This document shows positions 37,038 through 47,202 of a DNA stretch of 64,000 bases, piece after piece. A program made the translations under genes and the position numbers. Origin of the DNA: Chrysophaeum taylorii (taxonomy: Eukaryota; Sar; Pelagophyceae; Pelagomonadales; Pelagomonadaceae); contig JAQMWT010000053.1 of NCBI GenBank assembly GCA_029834535.1, positions 1 through 64,000 on the forward strand. Direction: 5' to 3'. Every line of letters begins with the position of its first letter. Positions within the stretch are counted from its first letter, which is position 1. The notes below the pieces were generated by a model. That model was not told the DNA's origin. It made no database searches and worked only from the letters and a program-made list of their open reading frames with translations.

Positions 37038-40000
37038 TAGTAGACGCTTGTAGCCGGGCTTGGATAGTTTTCATAGAAGTGGCCTTGCGGGTGTTGGGCT
37101 GTTTGGAACCTGGGACAAGAATGAGGTCATCTTGTGCAAAAAGGTCTTTGTAAGAAGGAAGCAAGGGCGGCGGTGACATAGAGCCAGAATCGTCGGCGAG
37201 AGTGTTAGAAGAGGGAGAAGAGGTAGGAGCAGGGGACGAAGAAGGAGCTGAGGGAGGTGGGGAGTGCCCCCTCTGAGGATGAGGAGTCCGTGTCCCCCTC
37301 TGAATGACATGGTCTTGGATAGCGGCGTGGGGTGTGAGCGAGAAAGGCGCGGGAGGAGCGTGAGGCGGAGGAGCAAGTTCAGGATCAGGAGTAGGATGCT
37401 GGAGCATGTAGAGGAATTGCATCTTGGACGAAACACGAATTTGTCCGTTTTCTGGGTTGAGGACGACGTCGGCGATATGGTCAACGCGTGGGGAGACGAG
37501 CGGGTTTTGCGCGTTGGCGCAACATAGATATAAGTATTTGCGGCGGCACGGTTCCCACTTGTGGTGCTCGTGGGGCTCCAATAGAAGGTAGCATTCAGCG
37601 CCGAAGATCTTGAGCATGTCATGCTGGGGGGTGGTTAGTTGGTTGTAGAGCAGCTGTTGCGGACTTAGGATGGCATGGTGAGCGCGCTCGAGCGTGGCGT
37701 TCGGAAGGAGGTTGTAACTTTGTATGGTGTGTATTACCGCCCAGGGAAACATGATGGCTGGTTCCACGATCTTTGAGCCACGATAATGAGCATTAAGGAG
37801 AGAACGAAGGCGAGTTGAGGAGGCGGAGGCGATGAAACCGATGGGTGACTCAACTTCAATGTTAAAGTGGTGCATGGACGGCGGGAAAGCGATGAGCTGA
37901 ATGCCTTTATCGACGCGGTACGGGGCGGTAATGTGCTGACTAAAATAGGGTTTGAAGGCATCAGAGAAGAGGGTGCGCATGTGCACATTGAGCTGTGTAC
38001 GACAAAAGTCATACACAAAATCCAGAGCTTGAGTGAACTCCGTGGCGTTGGTGGTGCGTGTAAAGTACACCAAGAGAAATTTCGAAATGAGTTCCTTGAA
38101 GACGATAATACGTGTGAAGCCTCTCCATTCGGATGGGATGGTCACATGGCCGCCGTCGCACGCCCAAACTTCGCCGGCCTTGTGAGTTTGCTCAAAAGAG
38201 GGCTTGGTCGGATTGAAGTGCTTGTGCGGGTGGCGCTTGTTGTGTGCGATGCAGTCGGTGCATAAGTCGCGATACGGTATGTCAGAGGCAGAGAAGCCAG
38301 GGCGAGCCAGTACGTTGGGGGCCTTGGCAGCGACGTTGTCGGGGCAGTGGTGCACCCGGTGGAAGCGATTGGCACGTTCTTTGGCGTTGAGGTATTCGGC
38401 AGATCCGTGTGCGAAGGACTTGCGAGGAATGGGATGAGCGGGAATATGACGTTTGCGCCGAACATCGAACTTGAGTTCGGTGTCCAAGGCAGGGGGAGGC
38501 GGTGCATCGTTATCCTGGTGCGCAGCAGGGTCACTTGGAGGTGCATCCTCATCATCACGAGTAGCGAGAGTATCTTCGTAGGACGAAGATATATAGTTTA
38601 ACGACATTTCGGTCAAGCAGTTGCTGGAAATAGACATCATAAAATCTTGTGCCAAAGACAAGGTATCGGTGCTGCACGTGGTGGAGGCCTGATCAAGGGT
38701 CATAAAATTGGATACATAGGATTTCTTCGTCACGGCAGCAGTATGTTGGAAGGTAGGGTCCAACATAAGGGATTTAATATCGGAAACGAGGAGCGAAAGG
38801 TGCTTGTACAGTGTACTGTACGTACCGGCAGGCAGAGCATTGCTGAGCATGTCGCAGCAAAGGTCGTGGCGAAGAGACACGAGGGAAGATTCCCGTTGTT
38901 TGGTGTGGTTGTTAGCACGAATCAAGCCCGGTCGAGTGGGTTGGCGTAATTTCCCGTTGCGAGGGTCGAGTAAAATAATGTTGGCATACCCTCGGACGGT
39001 GGGCAATGGAGCAAGCATGGAGTGGATTTTAGAGCCGAGTTTGCGGTCACTTCCACGAAGGTACCCTATATAGCGACTATGGGATAAGTGGTGATCTTCC
39101 AGAGCAAAATGAGAATCCTTGTAGTCGAAAGAGTTGTCGGTGGCCTTGTAGGTAAGGCAGCCAGGCATCACAAGAGAGCATCTCGACAAGAGCTTTTGTA
39201 TGGCGGTGCCATAGGTGGCAGCGGAGCCAACTTGAGGAAGGGCCTGGACTATCCACAAGTAACCCACAAACGGCTCCAAACATATATATCTGTCCCTGTC
39301 GCGGGGGACGTTGGAGGCATTAAACGTATACGTGCTTCCAAACGCGTCAATGGAAGCATAATATTTGGTGGCGGCGTTCTCTATGGTGAGGTTGCCGTCA
39401 GAATGGTGGCCACCGGTTAGGAAGTGGGTGTTGTGTGATGTTGATGAGGCTGTAAGTAGTAACCTATGTGACGGTTGGTCAGTTTCGAAAACGGTTATGT
39501 AATAGGACACAGGAGTGGGTGAGTTAGTGTGCAATCTGGCAAACACGTTATAGAGGATTGTAAAAGCCTTGACGTGTATAGAATTGGTTGCATGAGGCAG
39601 CGGCTCCATGGAGGAGCGTTTGAAGCACAGCTGATGATAAGTACACTCGGATTGAACAGAGTGAGTACGTTGCTCGTGAGCCTGTTGTGAGTGAAGGCGC
39701 AACAATAACATATTGAGTGTTTCAAGGTCAGCCACAGTAAGCTGAACAGAACCTGTGCGAGAGTAAGGTGCAAACGTTTTAGGAACGGGGACATATGGAG
39801 GATCGGGGAACACCCGGATCCAGTCTTTGGCGATGTGTTTGGGTAGCCAAAGTCGCTTAGGAATGGCTTGTAAGTCATCCACGATCTTTAGGAAGGGGCG
39901 TGGATGGAGGATAGGCCATGACAATATGTTAATTGGTCCAGTAGAATACCTGCGTGCGATGCATATCCATCTTTCTCTAGATTGGTAGTCGCCACAGAGG

Positions 40001-40155
40001 TAGGTCGGGAACCTATCAACAACATCGACACAGTAATCAAGTGTAGCATGGATGAGATTGGCGACAGTTATGTGGTCTTGATGACAGTACTTATGCGGAG
40101 GCGTCATCTCAGCCAGTAGTACCAAGGGCTGGAGTAACTTGATGACTGACAGCAT
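36880..40155 (-). CDS. C5 methyltransferase C-terminal part and Copia-type integrase, left copy
   Basis: 1,091 codons. Residues 13-21 LLAEMTPPH are methyltransferase motif VI (Glu kept), 56-69 contain Q58-S-R-E-R (motif VIII QxRxR), ~85-370 a long target-recognition-like region, 381-400 APLPTVRGYANI, and 433-453 DMLSNALPAGTYSTLYKHL (motif X, with SNALPAG for the usual GNAVP). TEMSLNY lies at ~515. A pre-integrase zinc finger follows (HHC at 602-604, CTDC at 632-635), then the integrase core with D667, D732 and E767 or E769, and a Copia-like tail (MLKIFGAECYLL). A Ser/Pro-rich linker ends the ORF. The ORF start lies inside the methyltransferase: motifs I-IV are at 40,251-40,508, broken off by a deletion. 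Confidence 0.8.
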   Translation of the reverse strand: MLSVIKLLQPLVLLAEMTPPHKYCHQDHITVANLIHATLDYCVDVVDRFPTYLCGDYQSRERWICIARRYSTGPINILSWPILHPRPFLKIVDDLQAIPKRLWLPKHIAKDWIRVFPDPPYVPVPKTFAPYSRTGSVQLTVADLETLNMLLLRLHSQQAHEQRTHSVQSECTYHQLCFKRSSMEPLPHATNSIHVKAFTILYNVFARLHTNSPTPVSYYITVFETDQPSHRLLLTASSTSHNTHFLTGGHHSDGNLTIENAATKYYASIDAFGSTYTFNASNVPRDRDRYICLEPFVGYLWIVQALPQVGSAATYGTAIQKLLSRCSLVMPGCLTYKATDNSFDYKDSHFALEDHHLSHSRYIGYLRGSDRKLGSKIHSMLAPLPTVRGYANIILLDPRNGKLRQPTRPGLIRANNHTKQRESSLVSLRHDLCCDMLSNALPAGTYSTLYKHLSLLVSDIKSLMLDPTFQHTAAVTKKSYVSNFMTLDQASTTCSTDTLSLAQDFMMSISSNCLTEMSLNYISSSYEDTLATRDDEDAPPSDPAAHQDNDAPPPPALDTELKFDVRRKRHIPAHPIPRKSFAHGSAEYLNAKERANRFHRVHHCPDNVAAKAPNVLARPGFSASDIPYRDLCTDCIAHNKRHPHKHFNPTKPSFEQTHKAGEVWACDGGHVTIPSEWRGFTRIIVFKELISKFLLVYFTRTTNATEFTQALDFVYDFCRTQLNVHMRTLFSDAFKPYFSQHITAPYRVDKGIQLIAFPPSMHHFNIEVESPIGFIASASSTRLRSLLNAHYRGSKIVEPAIMFPWAVIHTIQSYNLLPNATLERAHHAILSPQQLLYNQLTTPQHDMLKIFGAECYLLLEPHEHHKWEPCRRKYLYLCCANAQNPLVSPRVDHIADVVLNPENGQIRVSSKMQFLYMLQHPTPDPELAPPPHAPPAPFSLTPHAAIQDHVIQRGTRTPHPQRGHSPPPSAPSSSPAPTSSPSSNTLADDSGSMSPPPLLPSYKDLFAQDDLILVPGSKQPNTRKATSMKTIQARLQASTIGAYKAAGGKLADFRWDLRHHFLTFKSPALSALHINGGILWSAICSEGNMRC

Positions 40156-40250
40156 GCTGTCGAAAAGAGAATCGTCCAGCAGGCTGTGTAAGTCTTCTGT
40201 CTTATGCTGCTTTAGTAGATTCCTGTTCGTACAGGGAGGAGTAATCTCAA

Positions 40251-40508
40251 TTATATCACAATAAAATTTGCGCCACAGACTAGGTGAAGGTGGTTAATAA
40301 AGGCGGGGAGAGATCCAAATAATAATACTGTAGGGAAACGGTGGCGTAACATACGAACAGGCGTATCATCAAACTCAACAACAACATGTACTTTGATATT
40401 TAAGCCTAAGTCATTAGTGGCTTGAGACAGGGACGCTGGGGTTGACAAACCAGAACAAAGTAACATGACAGAGGGTTTGCGAAGATTGGGCTCTTGTGAG
40501 AGAAACAC
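40251..40508 (-). CDS. C5 methyltransferase motifs I-II, left copy
   Basis: VMLLCSGLSTPASLSQATND corresponds to the S-adenosylmethionine-binding motif I, and VHVVVEFDD to motif II with its acidic residue. A 14 bp deletion relative to the right copy near 40,280 breaks the frame before motif IV. Confidence 0.7.
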   Translation of the reverse strand: MFLSQEPNLRKPSVMLLCSGLSTPASLSQATNDLGLNIKVHVVVEFDDTPVRMLRHRFPTVLLFGSLPAFINHLHLVCGANFIVI

Positions 40509-40706
40509 TGGGCGCGAGAGGATTCAGGTTAATGGCGGTGTGTGTTGCTGGACAAACTTGTTATGTTTCCGAAGATTGAGAACCAAAGGACGAATCCACG
40601 GGTGATCTGGTAAAACTCTTTTGAGTATATAATTGTAATATGCCAGTAGACCCCTGTTTTCATGGTATCGCTTGAGCGGAAATGCGAGGGAGCGAAGTTC
40701 GAGTTG

Positions 40707-41861
40707 CTAGCCGCGAGCGATCTTGTAGGTGAGACAAGGGAGAGCAAGTAAATTAGCTGCTATGTAGTGTATGGGAATACGTACATCTTTGTCTATGCGG
40801 CTCGTGACAGCGCTGAGCTTTGGCTCGGATCGATCATTGAACACAGTGGTCAGGTTCGACTGGTTCCACTCGAGCATGCTCAGGATAGCGAGATGTCGGT
40901 CGGGCACTGGCTGAAGACATAAAGCGAAATCGATCTTAACATAGCCAACTTGTGGATGATCTGGTAGGGGAACAACTATGTTACGCGTTAACATCATGTG
41001 TGAGGCACGTTGTTGTCCAGTGGCAGTTTGAATAACAATCGGCGCGTATTTGGAGTCCAGTGGAATAATATGGTTTGGTATTGCAAAATCATACGTGGAC
41101 ATCAAGGATATGGTAGCACAAGAGTCAATATATAGAAAGGAACAATGTTGAGGGACACTGTTTACCTTCATATAGTTGGTTAGGAGTGCATTTTCCGAAT
41201 CCGGGCAAGTAGCGGAGAGGTTGGCAGTGAAGAAGTTCTCCAGAAATAACATGAAATTTGGAATGATGATCGGTTGAACAGGTGGTGATGGTTCGTCAGC
41301 CTCATCAGCCATGCCGTGTTTCTCATCAAATGACGATAGCGAAGTCTGATCGACATCCCTTTTGGTTTCGGCTTGTGGTGGTTGGTTGATGGCAGATTGA
41401 GCCTGTGAAGATAGCGAGGACAGTAACGCTGGTGGTAAAGCCGAGATGGCGGAAGCAGTAAAGAAGTTAGGCGCAATATCGGAGGGATTACCCTGTGTGT
41501 TGGAGGCATCATTGGTATCTGTAGTAGGAGGAGTTGCCGTTGGGGTGGGGGCAGTAGCAACAGCATGATGTTGTGGCTCCACGTAGTTTAACGACTTTTC
41601 GGTCGAGGATAGATGAGCGTCTACATCATAAATGATGTCTTCTGCGAACATGAGTTGTTCGTTTAGACGAAACAAGTCACTGTTGTCCTCAGTAGATGTC
41701 GTTGACAGAATGTCAGCGGATTGTAATAGAGTCTCAAATAACTTGTTGATATTCCGTTGTAGCTGAGCCGTGGTATCATTATCTGTCACATGCTTCGTAA
41801 GTTCGCTACACTGCTCTTGCAGTGTGTTTAGGGTGTGCTTCGTTCGATCTAATAATTTCAT
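40707..41861 (-). CDS. Gag C-terminus and aspartic protease, left copy
   Basis: 384 codons. The first part is helical Gag (HTLNTLQEQCSELTKHV). STEKSLNYVEP at 41,575-41,605 is the first SLNY site, followed by a Thr/Pro linker. SFLYIDSCATISLMS is the retropepsin active site (D-S-C-A), with TATGQQRASHMM as flap region and HLAILSMLEW as the final hydrophobic motif. The frame continues toward the methyltransferase but stops at CLTYKIARG. It overlaps the Gag ORF by 4 nt only because of a lost C (four versus five in the right copy). Confidence 0.72.
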   Translation of the reverse strand: MKLLDRTKHTLNTLQEQCSELTKHVTDNDTTAQLQRNINKLFETLLQSADILSTTSTEDNSDLFRLNEQLMFAEDIIYDVDAHLSSTEKSLNYVEPQHHAVATAPTPTATPPTTDTNDASNTQGNPSDIAPNFFTASAISALPPALLSSLSSQAQSAINQPPQAETKRDVDQTSLSSFDEKHGMADEADEPSPPVQPIIIPNFMLFLENFFTANLSATCPDSENALLTNYMKVNSVPQHCSFLYIDSCATISLMSTYDFAIPNHIIPLDSKYAPIVIQTATGQQRASHMMLTRNIVVPLPDHPQVGYVKIDFALCLQPVPDRHLAILSMLEWNQSNLTTVFNDRSEPKLSAVTSRIDKDVRIPIHYIAANLLALPCLTYKIARG

Positions 41862-42781
41862 GTTAGATCGAGAGGACCTGTCAAAAGTGCGGGGTAGATT
41901 GGGCGATCATGGGACTGTCCAGTAGTTTTCTTGGTGACGTAAGAATCACCAGAACGATAATACGATAAGTCGCTGCGAGAGAAAGGCTGGCGAGCATCAT
42001 TAGAGTTACGCAAGCGTCTAGCATTGAACGTGGAAGATGTACCAGGTTGAGACGCAGTGATGAAGGCGAGTGTGCTAGCAGTTTGAGTCAGACTTTTGTC
42101 TGCTAAATCCAGCGTATTTGTAAGTAGTAACTTTGGTTTTGGTTGAGGTGTCAATCCTTCGACGTAGGGTTGCCAAGAAACAGGGCGTTCTAAGCGTCTT
42201 TTGTTCGACCCATTTGATACTACATTATATAAGTCTAATGCGCATTCTAAGATGTAGCTAGGGTTGGTAGGGTGACACAATCGTTCAGCGTCTGGCACAG
42301 GCCGAGATGAAGATCGGGTTTCATACATATACCACCAATCTACCCAACCACGATCGTAACGATTGTTGCTGGTTTTATCGGCATAATGCCGATGTATCTC
42401 TTCATAAAATTTTCTACAAAGAGTACCAAAGTCGAATTGAAGGTCAGTCTCTTCCTGGTTAAGTTGGTAATAGATTTGCCTAAATGCTAGGACAGCTTCG
42501 ATAAAGACATGGACATACCAGTTAGGATTATAAACAACAGAGTTAAACTGCTGTTTCAAGTAGGACACATCAGTAGTCGCAACAGACTCGTAGTGACTGA
42601 AGGCAATGAGCATAATGGCTCGAGCCTTGTTGGATAAATAACTTTCGTTATACGCCTCATTGATGGCGGGCCAGGCCGCAAGTGCTGGATTTCCAACACT
42701 TTCAAGATTGAAATAAGTATGCAAGAATGTAGCATGCGTATTCTGATAAGTGTGCCAGTCAGCAGCAGTTAACGAAAACAT
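41858..42781 (-). CDS. Gag, middle part, left copy
   Basis: 307 codons of capsid-like helical protein: SLTAADWHTYQNTHATFLHT, KARAIMLIAFSHYES, WYVHVFIEAVLAFRQ. No CCHC zinc knuckle. Identified as Gag from its place before the protease. Confidence 0.6.
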   Translation of the reverse strand: MFSLTAADWHTYQNTHATFLHTYFNLESVGNPALAAWPAINEAYNESYLSNKARAIMLIAFSHYESVATTDVSYLKQQFNSVVYNPNWYVHVFIEAVLAFRQIYYQLNQEETDLQFDFGTLCRKFYEEIHRHYADKTSNNRYDRGWVDWWYMYETRSSSRPVPDAERLCHPTNPSYILECALDLYNVVSNGSNKRRLERPVSWQPYVEGLTPQPKPKLLLTNTLDLADKSLTQTASTLAFITASQPGTSSTFNARRLRNSNDARQPFSRSDLSYYRSGDSYVTKKTTGQSHDRPIYPALLTGPLDLT

Positions 42782-43136
42782 AGTAACAGGGGCACGAACA
42801 CGGGTGTCAAAAGCTAATGCTTTCGGGCGCGCGCGATTTAAGATTCGTTCCTCTTCTAAAAAACGAACATTGATTTCAGGACGTAATGCCTTGGCTTCAT
42901 TGTCGTAACAGACAGTAGCTAGCTGAGCTACTTCTGCATCAGGTAAATTGGGAAAGCTTCATTGGTGAAATGCCATTCCTGATACTCAGGGGGCAATTCA
43001 TCAACAACTAAACGGAGATCAGCAGCCCTATCGGTGTTCCATTTCAGAAAAACGCGATCGAGAATTTGATTCCGGAGGATAGTATGTCCGCACCTGTGAT
43101 CGTCTTGGGTGCGGCTCGTGCTGCGTGTTCTGCCAT
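42782..43136 (-). pseudogene. Gag N-terminus, left copy, broken
   Basis: It starts ATG at 43,136 (MAEHAARAAPK). About 170 bp present in the right copy are deleted after ADIL (near 43,075), and one C is lost near 42,955. The remaining text matches the right copy. Confidence 0.65.
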
Positions 43137-43425
43137 AGCAGTTGACGGGGAACCAATGGGTTCAGTCACGCAGTTGACACTGTCTAGACATTCTAAGGGG
43201 GTCTGTCTATCGGTGTCTATGTACACTCATTCGTTATCGATGGAAAAATGTCTATTTGACAACTGTGCAAGCTGTGAGTCCAGAGTAGTGTCGCTAAGCG
43301 TAGTCACTCATGGCAGCTGGTTATTTTTGGTGCTCTCAAGGAGCTTGTTAGGTGCATTGCCATGGAATGTACGAGTGGACGTACCCAAAATATTCCATAA
43401 CATGTGTGCAAGAGTACTGGTTGCA

Positions 43426-43979
43426 GAGAAATCTGCTGCCTCTTATCCTTATCCGTCCGTTGAGAACGTGATCTCTTCCTTACCCTTCTTCTTCCTTTCT
43501 ACACAATCAAATAGTCCTCTGATTTGTGCTTAAGCTCATCATCATGGTCTAGCGCGTCCCGAGGTATTTGGCACTATACACTTTACCTTTCTCGTGTAGT
43601 TCTAGATGCCGCCTGTCGTGTTCTGAGGATATAGGGAACATACCTTTTCATTCCCCGAATTAAATACTTCCAGACGTTCATGATGAGACGGGATGGTTTC
43701 CCAGGTGACTTACCACTGCTGGCTAAATGCTCTGCAGGTTATGGGCCCAGGCGGGTCCCTGAGAAACCATGTGTTAAAACGTGCACGTAACGTATGGGTA
43801 TTGGGCCGTTACCGCGCCGGCCCAGCCTCGCCACGTAAGCACGCTTGTGAATACAACGCCATTACCATTGGGCTGTATATGATACTCTTTGCACACGTGA
43901 TCGTGTAACCTTGTGTGCACCTGTTCATAGTATCGTATTGTCATAACAATGTTGATGTGTGTGTAATTGGCTAACCTGT
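43426..43979 (+). other. LTR-like core of the palindrome
   Basis: Single-copy core between the arms. The part 43,445-43,760 (GTGATCTCTTCCTTACCC, GGTCTAGCGCGTCCC, GAGACGGGATG) matches the inverse of 61,000-61,260. GGTTATGGGCCCAG at 43,738 matches the inverse of 58,440-58,460. All lie directly upstream of Gag-bearing sequence, as a 5' LTR and leader would. Its direction fits the right copy. No complete LTR pair is present, so ends are undefined. Confidence 0.5.
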
Positions 43980-44256
43980 ACTCTTGCACACATGTTATGG
44001 AATATTTTGGGCACGTCCACTCGTACATTCCATGGCAATGCACTTAACAAGCTCCTTGAGAGCACCAAAACTAACCAGCTGCCTGAGTGACTACGCTTAG
44101 CGACACTACTCTGGACTCACAGCCTGCACAGTCGTCAAATAGACATCTTTCCATCGAAAACGATGAGTGTACATAGACACCGACAGACAGACCCCCTTAT
44201 AATGTTTAGACAGTGTCAGCTGCGTGACTGAACCCACACGTTCCCCGTCAACTGCT

Positions 44257-46527
44257 ATGGCAGAACACGCAGCACGAGCCGCACCCAAGGCGATCACAGG
44301 TGCGGATATATTGAAGCTCGAAGCTCCTGTAGTTGAGTTTCTTAACGACGGAAATCGATTTCAGCTTCAGACTCGCAAGGTATCCTTGCAAATCAAGCAC
44401 ATTAAGCAATTGTTACGGTCCAGTCATGCCGATGCCTTCCTCGAGTACGACTCGTACGAAGCATATACTCGGTCATGCAAGGACTACGAGATCCTCCGGA
44501 ATCAAATTCTCGATCGCGTTTTCCTGGAATGGAAGACCGACAGGGCTGCTGATCTCCGTTTAGCTGTTGATGAACTGCCCCCTGAGTATCAGGAATGGCA
44601 TTTCACCAACGAAGCTTTCCCCAACTTACCTGATGCAGAAGTAGCTCAGCTAGCTACTGTCTGTTATGACTGTGAAGTCAAGGCATTACGTCCTGAAATC
44701 AATGCCCGTTTCTTAGAAGAGGAACGAATATTAAATCGCACGCACCCGAAGGCATTAGCTTTTGACACCCGTGTTCGTGCCCCTGTTACTATGTATTCTT
44801 TAACTGCTGCTGACTGGCACACTTATCAGAACACGTATGCTACATTCTTGCATACTTACTTCAATCTTGAAAGTGTTGGAAAACCAGCACCTGCGGCCTG
44901 GTCCGCCATCAATGAGGTGTATAACAAAAGTTATTTACCCAACAAGGCTCGCGCCATTATGCTCATTGCCTTTAGTCACTACGAGTCTGTTACGACTACT
45001 GATGTGTCCTACATGAAACAGCAGTTTAACTCTGTTGTTTATAATCCCAACTGGTATGTCCATGTCTTTATTGAAGCTGTCCTAGAATTTAGGCAAATCT
45101 CTTACCAACTTAACCAGGAAGAGACTGACCTTCAATTCGACTTTGGTACTCTTTGTAGAAAAATCTATGAAGAGATACATCGGCATTATGCCGATAATAC
45201 CAGCAACAATCGTTACGATCGTGGTTGGGTAGATTGGTGTTATATGTATGAAACCCGATCTTCATCTCGGCCTGTGCCAGAAGCTGAACGATTGTGTCAC
45301 CCTACCAACCCTAGCTACATTTTAGAGTACGCATTAGACTTATACAATGTAGTATCAAATGGGTCGAACAAAAGACGCTTAGAACGCCCCGTTTCTTGGC
45401 AACTCTATGTCGAAGGTTTGTCATCTCAACCAAAGCCAAAGTTACTACTTACAAATACGCTGGATTTAGCAGACAAAAGTCTGACTCAAACTGCTAGCAC
45501 ACTCGCCTTCATCACTGCGTCTCAACCTGGTACATCTTCCACGTTCAATGCTAGGCGCTTGCGTAACTCTAATGATGCTCGCCAGCCTTTCTCTCGCAGC
45601 GACTTATCGTATTATCGTTCTGGTGATTCTTACGTCACCAAGAAAACTGCTGGACAGTCCCATGACCGTCCAATTTACCCCCGCACTTTTGACAGGTCCT
45701 CTCGGTCTAACATGAAATTATTAGATCGAACAAATCACACCTTAAACACCCTGCGAGAACAGTGTAGTGAACTTACGAAGCATGTGGCAGATAATGATAC
45801 CACGGCTCAGCTACAACCGAATATCAACAAGTTATTTGAGACTCTATTACAATCAGCTGACATTCTGTCAACGACATCTACTGAGGACAACAGTAATTTA
45901 CTTCGTCTAAACGAACAACTCATGTTTGCAGAAGACATCATTTATGATGTAGACGTTCATCTATCCTCGACCGAAAAGTCGTTAAACTACGTGGAGCCAC
46001 AACACCATACTGTTGTCACTGCTCCCACCCCAAAGGCAACTCCTCCTACTACAGACACGAAGAATGCCCCCAACACACAGGGTAATCCCTCCAATATTGT
46101 GCCTAACCTCTTTACTGCTTCCGCCATCTCGGCTTTACCACCAGCGTTACTGTCCTCGCTATCTTCACAGGTCCAATCTGCCCTCAACTTACCACCACAA
46201 GCCGAAACCAAAAGGGATGCCGATCATACTTCGCTATCGTCATTTGATGAAAAGCACGGCATGGCTGATGAGGCTGACGAACCATCACCACCTGTTCAAC
46301 CGATTGTCATTCCAACGAATCTGCTATTGCTGGAGAACTTCTTCACAGCCAGCCTCTCCACTACTTGCCCACATTCGGAAAACGCCTTCCTCGCCACCTA
46401 CAAGAAGGTAAACAGTGTCCCTCCACATTGTTCTTTTCTATATTTTGACTCTTGTGCTACCATCTCATTGATGTCCATTTACGATTTTGCAATACCTAAT
46501 CACATTATTCCACTGGACTCCAAATAA
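44257..46527 (+). CDS. Gag and aspartic protease N-terminal part, right copy
   Basis: ATG 44,257 (MAEHAARAAPK); an upstream in-frame GTG at 44,224 is less likely. About 755 residues: Gag to ~490, a helical region, SSTEKSLNYVEP (45,967-45,996), a Thr/Pro linker, and the retropepsin motif FLYFDSCATISLMS near 46,437-46,478. The frame ends in the TAA made by a SINE insertion (LDSK then stop). The left copy shows the intact continuation IVIQTATGQQ. No zinc knuckle or NLS recognised. Confidence 0.78.
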   Translation: MAEHAARAAPKAITGADILKLEAPVVEFLNDGNRFQLQTRKVSLQIKHIKQLLRSSHADAFLEYDSYEAYTRSCKDYEILRNQILDRVFLEWKTDRAADLRLAVDELPPEYQEWHFTNEAFPNLPDAEVAQLATVCYDCEVKALRPEINARFLEEERILNRTHPKALAFDTRVRAPVTMYSLTAADWHTYQNTYATFLHTYFNLESVGKPAPAAWSAINEVYNKSYLPNKARAIMLIAFSHYESVTTTDVSYMKQQFNSVVYNPNWYVHVFIEAVLEFRQISYQLNQEETDLQFDFGTLCRKIYEEIHRHYADNTSNNRYDRGWVDWCYMYETRSSSRPVPEAERLCHPTNPSYILEYALDLYNVVSNGSNKRRLERPVSWQLYVEGLSSQPKPKLLLTNTLDLADKSLTQTASTLAFITASQPGTSSTFNARRLRNSNDARQPFSRSDLSYYRSGDSYVTKKTAGQSHDRPIYPRTFDRSSRSNMKLLDRTNHTLNTLREQCSELTKHVADNDTTAQLQPNINKLFETLLQSADILSTTSTEDNSNLLRLNEQLMFAEDIIYDVDVHLSSTEKSLNYVEPQHHTVVTAPTPKATPPTTDTKNAPNTQGNPSNIVPNLFTASAISALPPALLSSLSSQVQSALNLPPQAETKRDADHTSLSSFDEKHGMADEADEPSPPVQPIVIPTNLLLLENFFTASLSTTCPHSENAFLATYKKVNSVPPHCSFLYFDSCATISLMSIYDFAIPNHIIPLDSK

Positions 46528-46664
46528 CTAACTAACTAACTTCAGACCTCTCCCGAGCATGGGAGCCAGGCCGGACCGACAGGTGCCAGTCCGGAATCAC
46601 GGGCCTGTAGACGAGGAGCGCCGAAAGGTCGGTCGGCGGAGAGTGACCATCAAGCTTGTCGCTA
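46527..46664 (-). repeat. 5'-truncated SINE-like element in the protease frame
   Basis: ~138 bp starting with (CTAA)n and CTTCAGACCTCTCCCGAGC, the inverse of the SINE 3' end. The left retroelement copy has the uninterrupted site (CTCCAAATACGCGCCGAT, inverse near 41,040). Only TA is repeated at the ends, so a long target duplication is absent or lost. Confidence 0.75.
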
Positions 46665-46713
46665 CGCGCCGATTATTATTCAAACAGCCACTGGATAACA
46701 ACGTGCCTCACAC

Positions 46714-47187
46714 ATGATGTTTACACGTAACATTGTTGTTCCCCTACCAGATCATCCACAAGTTGGCTATGTTAAGATCGACTTCGCTTTATGTCTTCAG
46801 CCAGTGCACGACCGACATCTCGCTATCCTGAGCATGCTCGAGTGGAACCAGGCGAACCTGACCACTGTGTTCAATGATCGAGCCGAGCCAAAGCTCAGCG
46901 CTGTCACGAGCCGCATAGACAAAGATGTACGTATTCCCATACACTACATAGCAGCTAATTTACCGGCTCTCCCTTGTCTCACCTACAACATCGCTCGCGA
47001 CAAGCAACTCGAACTTCGTTCCCTCGCATTTCCCCTCAAGCGATACCATGAAAACAGGGATCTACTGGCATACTACAACTACCTACTCCAAAGAGTTTTA
47101 CCAGATCGCCCGTGGATTCGCCCTTTGGTTCTCAATCTTCGGAAACAGAACAAGTTTGTTCAACAAAACACGCAGCCATTAACCTGA
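46714..47187 (+). CDS. Protease C-terminal part and linker, right copy
   Basis: Resumes after the SINE with the flap region MMFTRNIVVPLPDHPQVGY, then HLAILSMLEWNQ and the linker LELRSLAFPLKRYHENRD. Ends TQPLT at a stop just before the methyltransferase block; one base of shift joins them. Confidence 0.65.
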   Translation: MMFTRNIVVPLPDHPQVGYVKIDFALCLQPVHDRHLAILSMLEWNQANLTTVFNDRAEPKLSAVTSRIDKDVRIPIHYIAANLPALPCLTYNIARDKQLELRSLAFPLKRYHENRDLLAYYNYLLQRVLPDRPWIRPLVLNLRKQNKFVQQNTQPLT

Positions 47188-47202
47188 CTACTCTCACGCC
47201 CA

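Larger units (their letters stand above)
36086..43425 (-). mobile_element. Retroelement with C5 methyltransferase-like domain, left copy
   Basis: Order on the minus strand: Gag, aspartic protease, C5 methyltransferase-like domain, Copia-type integrase, start of reverse transcriptase, 3' tail. All but the first ~50 residues of RT is missing, so the copy cannot move by itself. Frames are broken at several places (14 bp deletion near 40,280, ~170 bp deletion near 43,075, single bases near 41,895 and 42,955). It is the inverse of the right copy at 43,980-51,350. Confidence 0.8.
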
